This document shows positions 45,872 through 57,401 of a DNA stretch of 64,000 nucleotides, one piece after another (position 1 is the stretch's first letter; every line of letters begins with the position of its first letter). Made by a program: the position numbers and the translations under genes. The notes under the pieces are model-generated. The model had not been told where the DNA came from and ran no database searches. It saw only the letters and a program-made list of their open reading frames with translations. This stretch comes from Heterobasidion occidentale (Eukaryota > Basidiomycota > Agaricomycetes > Russulales > Bondarzewiaceae), in the NCBI GenBank assembly GCA_039111635.1, contig JBCAQO010000009.1, forward strand, positions 2,082,769 to 2,146,768, in the 5' to 3' direction.

Positions 45872-48800
45872 TCACAGCCAAGACAGACGCGTCCCGTTGT
45901 TTAAATCGACTGCCAACCCGTCCATCACGAGCCGCTCCACGTCTGCGTTGTACGTCCACCCAGCCCGCGCTGCCTCCCGCCCGCCGACGAATACGCTCCC
46001 GGGCGCGCTCGGCACCCCGAGCACCGTGACGCGCGCCAGCGGCTGTTCCACGCGGAACGTACCTGTGCTCTCGATTGTGAGCGCGCCTGCGTGTGCGATG
46101 AACCGCACCGTCCGGTTCGCGATTGGTGAGTCCGGTAGCGGGAGCGAGATCCCGTCGTCGAGATACGCCGTGCCGTATGCGGCACCGTCGGCACCGAGTG
46201 CGACGAGCAGGGCGTACGGCCCCGCGCGCGTCTCGCGCGTTGTGTATGCCGGCTGCGCGTGCGTGAGGAGCGCGGCGCCCGCACGGATGTGCACGTTGAT
46301 GTGCCCGAGGGGCGCGCCAAGTGTAGTCGGCGCGCCCACGGTCGCGTTCACTGCAGCGTGGGTGTACCAGTCGCGCCAAGTCACCTGCCCGCGGCCAGGA
46401 AAGATGCCTAACAAGACACAATGGGGATGAGCAATCGAGCGGGTATGGATTTCATGTCGACCTACCGTCGACAGTAGACACATTGGGCTCGAGCACAGGC
46501 GTGACGAGAATGTCGCTCCCGACCATGAACTGGCGGTCGACCGCGAACAGCTCCGGCTCGTCGGGAAACTCAAAGAAGAGCGCGCGCACAGGAGGTGTGC
46601 CGTTTGTCGAGGCATTGGCGAACAGCGTGTACTGCCCGATCCCGTCCGCGGTCAACGATGAATCGCGGATTTGAATCTCTAGTATACGAAGAGGCTCACC
46701 CAGTATGGCAGGAGCGCATAGCGAATCGAAATCGCGGTCTTGCTCGCGTTGGCGACGCTATCCCATCTGTAAGGCTCCTGCGACAGCGCGCCGCGCTGGT
46801 TGTGATTTCTGTAGAACGGTGTGAACGCGGATAGCTGCATCCAGCGATTGCACAGCTCCTCGTCCGTGTTGCCGACTGCTCCGCGCATGCATGACACAAC
46901 CCGCGATCAGGCTCGAGAACAAGCAGGTGAATCGACGGCAAGGACCACGCACTGAAGCCGCACGTGTCGGCACCGACCATCGGGATTTGGAACAGCTGGA
47001 ACTGGAGCACGCCTGCGATGCTGTGCGCCATGTACGCCCACTTGCTGTAATTATCCCCGAGCTGGCACATACATCCGCGAATAAGTACCGCTTGGCGAAA
47101 CGCCGGCACTGAGGAAGGAGAGACGACAATGACGCACCCAGTGTCCCGTCCAGTGCCCCGAGCCCGGGAACGTTGAGCGCGCAATGATGAAAGGTCGCTC
47201 GCCGGGGTGCACCGCGCGCAGTGCGAGGTTCGTCGCGCGGCCCTCCATGTACCCAAATATGTTGTGCGTGTCGAGCTCAACGTACCCACCCGCGTGTGTT
47301 GCATTCGGTGCGAGCGTGCGAGTCAGCAGCGGGCCGAACCCTGTGACGCGTCAGCCGAGAGCCTATGATGCGCAGGCGGCGGGCATACCGTTGTGGATGG
47401 CGTAGGGTGGTGCGCTTAGGTCTACATTCGACTCGTTTGCAGCGCCTAGGCCGCGCTTGACAAGGGTATGTCGCCTCGAAGCTGCCGACGCCGTGCCGGC
47501 ACCGCCAGCACCGAATGTGAGCGTGCCGTTCACAGTAATGTTCCCGCTCGGTCCCGACACAGTAGAGTTGTATCTGCCGCACACGGAGACGCGTCAGGTG
47601 AGGAACGAGGAGACGATGACGGGATGGTGAGCTCACCCTTCGGGGTAGTCTACGACAAGGTTATCAGGATCGCCGGGCAACGACACGGGGACGGACGTAT
47701 TCGACAGGTCCGCGCCCGTTCCGCTTCATCGACAAACAAACAAAGCGTGAACATGAGCACAGACGCCGACGCAGGCCGACACAGTGAGGTTCATATGCGC
47801 GGGTAAAAGAACATAAAAAAAGGACGGACCAGGACCCGTCGCAAAACGAGCTCGCCTCGTTCATGTCGAGCCAGATACCGGAATACTCGACGCCCGCCGC
47901 GCTCCAGTTACGGAGCGCATCGGCCCACCACGCCTCTGTGCCGTTCGCGAACCAGTCTGGGAAGACCTGCGCACGCAAAATGGGTCAGATGAGCGAGCAA
48001 GCAGCCCTGGTGGTCAACATGCAGTGAGGGCTGGGGCCTTGAGGATCACGCACGGTGTACCCTGGCCAGACTTGCCCGATGTATATCGACCCGTCTGGGT
48101 TCTTGATGAACACGTCCCTGAGAACACCGCGCATCAGCCCCGCACACACACATCCATACGACAGATCGACACGCACTGCTCAATTCCTCGCGTGTACGGG
48201 TCGTACTGCACACGCATGCGGGCGGCACGTTGGTATCAGGTATAAGATAAGTACAAAAGGGAAAACGCACGACATCGGTGGCGTTCGCGACATGTCCGAT
48301 GGCAGCGTCTACGATCGGGATGTCTGTAGGGTCGGCATTGGCATCATGAGCGCACGGTGCACGATGGCAAAGAGAGAAGGGCAAAGACACTGTACGTACA
48401 GTGCTGTCCGTTCGCGGCCTGTGCGTGGTCGAGGGCAGACAAGCGAGAGTGCACACAAGTGTGTTGATCAGTACCAGAGCAAGGTCAAGCTGCAGGACGT
48501 ACCAACTCGCGCGTGAACGCACGCATCTCCTCAGGGGGATAGCTCACAGGGTCAGATGTGAAATCACGCAGCGAATGGTAGAGATCTATATCGTTCCACA
48601 TAACTGTGCGCCCCCAATCAACCGACCAACCACAAAAATAAGCCACACATTGCACGTCGTCACATCAGCACCTATTACGAGCATAAGGCACCGCGGACGC
48701 ACCTTCGAGAGGCACCCCCGCCCTGCGCATCGCGCTCACCTGCTCTCGCACCTCTGACAAGTTCGTGTAGCCCCACCGACAAAGGTGGAACCCAAATGCC

Positions 48801-50054
48801 CACATCGGCTGCCACGCGGGTGCGCCGACCGCGCCCGCGTACTGCGCCACGACGGCCTTCGGGTCCGGGCCAGAGAAGAAGGAGAGGTCGAGGGTGCCAC
48901 CGAGAAGGCGGTATTGAATGAGGGACGCATTAGAGGAGGAAGGGGTGGAGAGGATGATGTCGGCGCCGGCAGTACTAGGGCGGGTGGTTAGGGACACAAT
49001 AAAGATGATAGCTAAGCAGAGAGGCGACGGGGACATACTTGGACAGAAAGACGCCGTGCGACTGGGAAGTGTTGGTAGACGCGTTGAAGCGATGTTCGAG
49101 GTAGAATGCGTGTGAGCCGTATCTACACGCACGCGGTCATCGGGACGCGGCCGGAGGAAGAGAGGAATCGTGCGTGCACGCACATGTTCTCGTCGAGCGG
49201 GTCCGCGGCATCGCGCGCCCATAGCGTCTGCAGTGTACCGTTCTGCGCGACGTCGCGCCTGAAGCCCGCGCTCGCAACGACCTCGCCGAGGCCGTAAACG
49301 TTCGCATCGCGCGGGAGTGCCGAAGTGAGCTTCACCCGAGGCGCGTCGCACCATTAGCAGCGTGATGGATGAAAGGGAATACTCACGTACCTGTATATAC
49401 TGCTTCTCGAACACGAGCGGGAACGCGTCGAGCGCCACGGGAGTGTGCGAGGGACCCACATTCGCGTTGGAGTGCGACGGGGTGGGGAGTGAGACAAGGC
49501 GGGTATCAAAGAGCGGGCGCGCGCCTAAATCCTGGCGGCGCGAGATCCAGAACGCAAATGGGGCTTGTTCGTAGTTGAACACGAGGTCTGAAGAGTTGAG
49601 AAGTGAGGCTGGACCGGAGGCAGACGGGGTACGAGGCGGGAAATATTCGCGCGGAGGCGTGAACTGCTGATCGTCGGCGTCAAAGATGTGGACGCGGAGC
49701 CTGTCCTCAAAGACATAGAGCATGAATATGTGATGAAGAATAGCAGAGAAGAATCAAAAGAAGAGAGGCACGGACCTAGACTGCGACTCGTAGGAGACTT
49801 CAAGGGTGAGCAGGGGGAAATCATCGCTGAAGGTGTTGCAAGCGGGACCAGCGAGGGCGAGGGAAGCGGTGAGTCCATACGGAGTGTCCTGGAGCGTTTT
49901 GAGCGTGTACCCTGGGCACGGGGCGTGAGCGGGAGCCCGGGCACGTCCGAGCTTGCTCACCTGGGCAGGAGGATACATTGCCCGACCACGTAGGATTGGC
50001 AGCAGCGGCGACGATAGAGCCGAGCAGCAATGATGCCTGTGTGGGGGGCGTCAT
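45872..50054 (-). CDS. Secreted GH31 alpha-glucosidase-like glycoside hydrolase
   Basis: Retaining glycoside hydrolase family 31, probably releasing glucose from alpha-glucans. Around 14-16 exons from the ATG at 50054 ([20 protein letters not shown], signal peptide) to the TGA at 45872. Landmarks in order: [100 protein letters not shown] (nucleophile Asp), [13 protein letters not shown] then GDNYSKW (acid/base Asp), [45 protein letters not shown], and a C-terminal beta domain ending NNGTRLSWL. All are classic GH31 positions. I traced exons by motif, and not every border was verified. No frameshift was noticed. Confidence 0.85.
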
Positions 50055-51000
50055 GGCGTGCCGTGGACAAGGGTAACTGTGTGGAGGGCGAGATTTATAT
50101 GTCTCGCGGACAACGTAATGGCCGCGTCTGCTGACCGGCGGCGTGCACAAGTAGGTGTTCTGGTTTCCCCTTTCAGTCCTCGCCCCGCTCCGGTCCTTTG
50201 GGTCCTTGCAGGTCCTTGCTAAAGCTCGCAATCATGAATACGCGCCTGTGTCCAACAACACCTACTCCTTGTCTCCAGCATTTCACCACAAGTATGCCGA
50301 TACCCGCCCGCGGCTGCAACGCCAGTGCCATCTGGTGGGTGAAGGTGGAGTAGGGTAGGCACTGCAGGGTGCGTCGGGGTGTCTGAAAGAGCGCGACGTC
50401 GCCCAACAGCCACGACAGAGCCAAATGTTGGAAGGGTCTCCTGCACGCGTCGGGATCACCCGCTGCGCGGGATGGTCATGTGACGAGCGGGGCTGATAGA
50501 AATTTTGTGTGCGAAAAGGAAAGAAAGAACGGAAATCTAAGCGGAAAAGGAAAGTATGAGGGACCATGCTGGGCAAAAATCAATCAAAACTGCTATTCTT
50601 GATGATAAATCAGTGATTTTCGAGCCAAAGGCAGCTATCTTGAACAATTGTTAGAAATTGTCAGAAATTGTCAGAAATTGTTGTCATAAGTCAACAAATT
50701 CCAGCCAACATGAACATCTCTCACCATATATTCCCTCAAATTGTTGGCAATTGTTGGCATTTCTAAAGAATGCTGTATTTCCTCTGTGTCATTTTCAATT
50801 GTTCAGAGTTCAATTATTCTTAATTGTTGGCATTTGTCCACAATTGCCAGCAATCCACACATAAAAATAGATTGCCAGCAATTGTTGTTAATTGACAGCT
50901 TGAATGAGGACAGGAATTGTCAACAATTGCTAACAATTGCCAACAAATCACAGCAATTGCCGACAAATCACAACAATTGCCAACAATTGCCAGCTATAGC
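50055..51000. other. Intergenic, ending in an AATTG-rich degenerate repeat tract
   Basis: From about 50640 to 51000 the base composition changes sharply to A/T-rich, with more than a dozen occurrences of CAATTG- or CCAACAATTGCC-like words in both orientations. No coding sequence. It abuts the inverted LTR remnant at 51001. Confidence 0.65.
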
Positions 51001-51084
51001 TGTTACAAACTGCTCGTTTAGTAACCCAAGAGTAACAGGTTCTTCCTTAGATCGCACGATGGACTGAGTGGTGGACGAAGTCTC
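51001..51084 (-). repeat. 84-bp inverted remnant of an LTR 3' end
   Basis: The reverse complement matches the last ~85 bp of the LTRs at 51085-51722 and 61355-61976 (TGTTACAAACTGCTCGTTTA at 51001 corresponds to the LTR end). It begins exactly at the LTR terminus and stops where the plus-strand element begins. Confidence 0.85.
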
Positions 51085-51722
51085 TGTTATGACTTGACCG
51101 ATCGGGGCCCTTCGCGGCCGGTCTAACCGATGGATCAAGCATCACATGCTTAGGCGTGCTCACACACTACGGAGCGTGTACACCAAGGTATTCGGCATGT
51201 CCTTAGGAGCCGACAAGACCGATGGTTCTTCAAGACATCGGTAAAGGCTATATTGGAGGGACACGAGGCTCACAGAGTTCACACAGTAATGAGAGGCGTT
51301 ATTCACATGCCATGGGCTTAGGGCTTACGGGTAAGCACCTCGTCGCACCATGATGGATCAGTGCGACTGGAGAAGTACAAGAGTAGAGCGCCGGCTGAGA
51401 GAGACGGCGGCCACAGCTCTCCTAGGATGGAAACCTGGAGAAGCACACGGACTCTTACCTATACCCTATACAGTATATAAGGCCCATAGAATAGGCTGAT
51501 AGGATCTTCAGTCTATTCTCTTCGTTCATTCGTCTATATTTGAATACGAACCTCTTCGTTCCCCTGTATCTACGCATTAACAGGATTCTTAGAGCCAATC
51601 ACTATTTCCCTCCTGTATCATCGCATGATACAGTCGAGACTTCGCCCACCACTAAGTCCATTTGTGCGACCTAGGGGAAGAACCTGTTACTCTTGGGTTA
51701 CTGAACGAGCAGTTCATAAACA
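51085..51722 (+). repeat. 5' LTR
   Basis: Starts TGTTATGACTTGACCGATCG and ends ...CATAAACA. Differs from the 3' LTR at roughly twenty sites, many of them 1-4 nt indels. A TATATAAGGC sequence near 51474 could be the core promoter. Confidence 0.9.
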
Positions 51723-52193
51723 CTAGAATAGACTCGCTTTTGCCCCTACCTTGCACCACACTCTGCTTGCTGCCACACTCTTTCTCACAACCCTCATCGG
51801 TGGCATAGACCCCACCGAAGAGAGTTACTTCACACACCCTGGAGCAAGACCTAGGCCTAGGATTTCCACCAGGCACTAGACGAACCCATAACACCAACTT
51901 CGACAGAACAATCGTCCTATCCATCAAAGAGGAAACCGCTGGTATTACTCCGACACCAATCGACCAGCACCCCCAACTTTGATAACTGCTAATCCGAGAA
52001 GGACGATACTTCTTCACAAAGAGAAGACGGAACAGAAAGCTGAGGTCGGCTTGGGACGAAACAGCAGAAGACTGGGTAGAGCCACCCCAATACAGGAACC
52101 CCAAACGGAAATCCCGGACACATCGGAGGAAGAAGAAGGAACATCCGAGTCCGAATCCTCGGATATTCAACACCGATCAACACCCGAAACATT

Positions 52194-53410
52194 ATGTCAA
52201 ATCCTACAGACCCCCGTCTCGTCGGGAAGGGCAAGCTCAAACTCCCTGATAACTTCGAAGGGGACCGAACACAATCACAGAAATTCATCATGAATTGCCT
52301 CATCCTTTTTACAACAGAATCGGACCGATACAAGACGGACACAGATAAAGTTTCCCTCGCTCTCTCGTGTGCAAGATACGGGACGGGCGGCGTTCTATGG
52401 GCAGAGAGCTTCCTAAAGAAGACAGTAGGGGCGACCTGCCCAAAGACCGTAGGAACTTGGGACGACTTCCTTGTCAGGTTTAAACTCCAGTTCAAAAGAA
52501 ACGAACCTCACGGACCAAGGCCCGAAGCGCCCTCATGTCTTTCTCTCAGGGGAAGATGACGGTGGATGAATATTCAAATCAATTCATCCTTATCGCCGCC
52601 GACGCCGACATCACCGATAAAGAACAGGTTCCTATTTCCAGAGAGGGCTTGACCCGAGGGTCATGGACAAAATCTATGACAAGGAAACTCCGCCGAAGGA
52701 CACGATCCAAGACTGGGTCAACACTGCCTGTGAAATAGAATAGACGCCTAAGAGCCCGAAGTGCTCAAAAGGCGATCCTCGCCAACTCCACCTCATTCCG
52801 AAGCGACTTCCTCAATCGCTTCCACCTCCAACCCGCTCGTCGTTATAACTCTACCACCGCTCCTCGCAGAATGAACAACCAGGTGGTTGACATGGATATT
52901 GATGCCTCTCGCAAAAGAAACGCCGATCAGAACAAGCGTGTATACGATAGCAAGAGACCCGCTCCCTTTTCCTGCTACAATTGCGGAAAACCAGGGCACG
53001 GGATAGCTGATTGTCGTTCCCCTCGTAGAGGCGTTCCCCCGTCTCGAGGAAATTCGCGCAAGTCGGTGGGCAGAGGAGGTAGACGAACTCGCGCTGCAGA
53101 CATGGAGGATGAAGATGAGCAAGAACCCCCGGTGGAAGACGATGCGCGACTACATCGAGGACTGGAGGAGGGGAGTTCTCATGGCCACCACCGTCGGGTA
53201 CCACAACCTGGTAATTCGGTGGAATGTGAGGACCCTTCCGCGAGAAGGGGAGGATCACGCCAGAGCAATGGAGAGCGCTACGTACCGCCTAACGGACGAC
53301 GAGGAAATAGACCCGTCAGTGATACTAATGGCGTCCGAGCGCTCTTCCAAGAAGTAGGGAAGGCGGAGGCAAAGAAGATGTTGGTGGATCTGGCAGAGGA
53401 TTTTTCCTGA
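52194..53410 (+). pseudogene. gag: gag of the retrotransposon, frame-disrupted
   Basis: Starts MSNPTDPRLVGKGKLKLPDN and continues through a capsid-like helical region (TWDDFLVRFKLQF, then MTVDEYSNQFI) to a CCHC zinc knuckle with CYNCGKPGHGIADC (C-x2-C-x4-H-x4-C) near 52972-53013, and ends at about 53410. The frame changes at least three times (near 52497, 52633 and 52740), so no single frame spans it. The structural assignments rest on position, the knuckle and composition. Confidence 0.75.
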
Positions 53411-53487
53411 CCTCTCCTTCACCAGCCAAAGAGAGAGGGTCGAGGAAACTCGAGTATGATTCCCCGTCATATATTCGAATCGGAGCA

Positions 53488-56400
53488 ATGAACAGTCACA
53501 TTATTACCCCCATTCGACTTGACGTGCGGTTGACAACTCGAGGAAGAAGCGCTGGAGCCAGAGCCGCCATCGACTCAGCATGTGAAGGGATCCTGGTAAA
53601 TGAAGAGTGGGTACGGAAGCACAATCTCCCCACCTATCCTTTAAACCGCCCCATCCACGTTCGCAACGTCGATGACACCATCAACAAAGCGGGCCTCATT
53701 CGACGAGGCCTAGACGCGAATCTCACCGTCAAGGATAGACGAGGGAGAACTCACACTGAACGCGTCCAGATGTTCATCACCAATCTAGGGAAAGACGACA
53801 TGCTCCTAGGAACGGATTGGTTGAAATACCACGACCCCTCCATCGGGTGGAGGCGCCGTGAAGTACACTTTGATCGTTGCCCCAGAGATTGCCAACAACC
53901 ATATGGGTTTACCAAGGCAAGGGAAGAGCCTACCAAGAAGGCATGGCTAGCGAAACTACGAGGTGACAAGGTTTCTCAGCGGACGAAACCGCATCTTGTC
54001 TCAGAACCGGTAGGACCTTCGTGGACTTGGACTAAAGAACAATGGAGCCAAGTACCCGCGAAGGAATGGAAAACTCGGTTCATGGAACTACTCGAGCACA
54101 AATCCCGACAACGTAAGGCTCGGAAGTGGCTCGAAGAGCAAGTAGCCGAAAGGAAGGAACACCGGCAAGCCCAACAAGAGGCAGCCCAGGGCGAAGCTTC
54201 AGGAAAAGTCGCTGAAAAAGCGCAAACACAGTTTGACCCCTCCGCAATGGATAGCGCAGGGGAACCCGTCATCAGGAAGGTGGCTCCAGAACCCTTGGGG
54301 TTTGCAAGCTTTGACGAAGATCTAGAGGAAGAAATCGACACCACCGACTTGAAGAGTCGGGTGCCGACAGAGTACCATTCCTACCTCGACATCTTTAGCG
54401 AACAACGATCGCAAAGGCTTCCCCAACATACAATATGGGACCACGCGATAAATCTTAAACCATCCTTTGTACCCCAGGCCCCGCGGATATTTCCTCTAAG
54501 CCCGGAAAAGCATGATGAGTTAGGGAAGTTCGTCAAGGAGCACCTTTCCAAAGGAACAATACGTCGGTCAACAGCACACAGCGCGGCCTCTTCTTTTTTG
54601 TAAGCAAGAAAGATGGGAAGCTCCGTCCGGTACAAGACTATCGCCACCTTAACGAACACACCATTCGAGATGTCACCCCCCTGCCATTAATCCAAGAACT
54701 ATTGGATATTATTAAAGGCGCAACCGTGTTCTCGAAACTCGATGTTCGGTGGGGATATAACAACGTGCGCATCAAAAAGGGAGACGAATCCAAAGCGGCC
54801 TTCGTCACACCCTTAGGGCTTTTCGAACCTACCGTAATGTTCTTCGGACTTTGCAATTCTCCGGGAACCTTCCAAGCCATGATGAACATGATCTTCCAGG
54901 AACTCATCTTGGCCCGGAAAATAGCGGTATATATGGACGACATCCTCATCTTCACGAAAACCACAGCAGAACATATTGTGATTCTTCGACGAGTCCTCCA
55001 AATCCTACGCGACAACGATCTTTACCTCAAACCAGAGAAGTGCGAATTTCACAAAGAGAAGTTAAACTACCTCGGATACACGATCTCAAAAGACCACGTC
55101 GCTATGGAAGACTCGAAGGTTGAAGCTATCCAGGAATGGCCCATCCCGCGCACAGTGCGCGACATCCGCTCTTTCTTAGGTTTAGGGAACTTCTACCGAC
55201 GATTCATTGACAAGTTCTCCTTGATCGCTCGGCCCCTACACGACCTCACGAAGAAAGATACGAAATGGGACTGGACCATGGAGTGCCAACAAGCATTTGA
55301 TCGATTGAAGAAGGCCTTCATCAGTCAACCCGTCCTGTTATACCCTGACCCGATGCGCCCCTACCGGCTTGTTACCGACGCTTCACTCGCAGCATACGGT
55401 GCAGTTCTCTTACAGGAAGGACCTGATAACGACTGGCACCCTGTTGCATACCTCTCCGGATCGTTTGCACCGGCCGAACGAAATTACGACGTACATGATC
55501 GCGAACTCCTCGCCATCATCAAGGTGCTGGAACACTGGAAGCATTACCTCAAAGGCGCTCGACACCCCTTTGAGGTCTGGACGGACCATAAGAACCTAGA
55601 ACACTTTCAAACGGCGCGCGACCTGTCAAGGCGACAAGCACGCTGGAGTCTGTTCTTGTCTCGATTTGATTTCCGGCTCAGCTACAAAGCTGGAACTACT
55701 AATCACGCCGATGCTCTGTCCAGGCGTCCAGACCTTAGTAAGGGGGTGGAATCTGATAACAAGGCACAGACTCTACTCCCATCCAGACTTTTCACCGAGT
55801 CCAGCGAAACTCTGGTAGAGCCAAGCGAAGGCATACACGTCAAAGCAACGGAACTCGTATCCTCGGACATCCTCTCCCTTATTCGACACTCGCGCTCGGA
55901 ACACGATTTACTAGTTGACGTCGCTCTCAAGAAATTGCTGGAAAAAGGACCAAACGCAATGAAGGGCGACCTAGGAAAATAGACACATGAAGAGGGCATC
56001 ACAAGACGCGACGGTTACATATGTGTTCCAAAGGACAACCTCCTCCGACGAACAATTGTCAAAACACACCATGACACTATGGCTACAGGACACCCAGGCC
56101 GAGCAAAGACCTTGGAATTGGTACAGCGCCATTACTGGTGGTCAAGCATGACCAAATTTGTACACGCATATGTGGATGGATGTGCAGTCTGCCAATCTAC
56201 CAAGAACCTTCCTCATAGGACCCACCCACCTATCCAACCGCTGGAAACCACAAACATCCCTTGGCGCTTTATCTCCACCGACTTCGTGACAGACCTCCCG
56301 GAAAGCAGAGGCTATGACTCGATCAACGTGGTGGTCGATCAAGGCCTGTCAAAAGGAATAGTCATAACCCCGTGCAAAAAGACAATTACGGCCGAAGAAA

Positions 56401-57341
56401 CCACGACGCTCTTCCAAGACAATGTGTTCAAACGATACGGACTACCAACCAAGGTGGTGTCCGACAGAGGTCCTCAATTTGCGGCAAAGTTCACAAGGGA
56501 ACTATGGAAAGGAATGGGAATTACCCCTGCCCTCAGCACGGCTTACCACCCCCAAACGGACGGAGAAACAGAACGGGTAAACCAAGAGATCGAGCAATTC
56601 CTGCAAGTATTCTGCAACTACCATCAAGATAACTGGGTAGACTTGATCCCCTTCGCAGAATTCTCCCACAATACCCGAAGACACTCCGCCACTGGGAAGT
56701 CGCCCTTTGAAGTCCTTTATGGGTTCAATCCACCATATTCGGTCGACTCGGCTCTGGAGACCAAAGTGCCCGCAGTAACTGAACATTTGCAGCTAATCAA
56801 AGAAGTCCAAGAAGATGCGGCCGCAAGTCTACAAATAGCAGCGCAGCACGCCAAGGACCGGGACCTGAACAGGAAACTCCCACAGTGGGAAGTAGGAACC
56901 CAAGTTTGGTTAGAAGGGACCCACATTCGGACGACTCACCCGAAATTCAAGTTGGCACCTCGACGCTATGGCCCCTTTTCAGTGACCGAAAGAATCGGTC
57001 CACTAGCTTATCGGTTGGAAATACCCGAAACGTGGAAGATACACCCGGTGTTTCATGCCTCCATCCTCACAGAATATCATGAGACAGAGGCCCACGGAAG
57101 GAACTTCCCCAGACCTGCCCCAGAGATCTTGAATGAAGAAGAGCACTACGAAGTGGAGGCCATTCTAGATTCAAGACGCCAGGGACGAGGAACCAAATAT
57201 CTTGTCAAGTGGGTCGGATACTCCGAGGCCGATAACACTTGGGAACCCTTTGCCCTCCTCAAAGACACGGCCGACGAGGCGCTTCGTGAGTTCCACGAAA
57301 GCTACCCAGACAAACCCCGACCTGCGGCGATTAAGCTTTAG
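53488..57341 (+). pseudogene. pol: pol of the retrotransposon: protease, RT, RNase H, integrase, chromodomain
   Basis: Aspartic protease near 53560 (AAIDSACEGILV, with DSA in place of the common DSG) and DMLLGTDWL. RT begins near 54400; KLRPVQDYRHLN and IAVYMDDILIF (YMDD at 54930-54941) are intact. RNase H follows (RLVTDASLAAYGAVLLQ, DHKNLEHF). Integrase has an HHCC region (ATGHPGRAKTLELV, DGCAVCQSTK) and the DDE residues in ISTDFVTDL, VVSDRGPQF and NQEIEQF. The chromodomain is YEVEAILDSRRQGRGTKYLV then KWVGYSEADNTWEP at about 57150-57250. Defects: a frame change in a T-run at 54590-54602, and a TAG at 55980-55982 where the related opposite-strand element encodes Trp. Confidence 0.88.
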
Positions 57342-57401
57342 GAAGATATAAAAAGGAGAGAGACCCCCCTCCTTTCGGAAAGCAAGAATCCTCTCCAGTA
57401 C

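Noticed and set aside
51652..52173. 173-codon minus-strand open frame in the retrotransposon leader
   Set aside because: Lies partly in the LTR and has no homology to a retroelement protein. It is most likely fortuitous.
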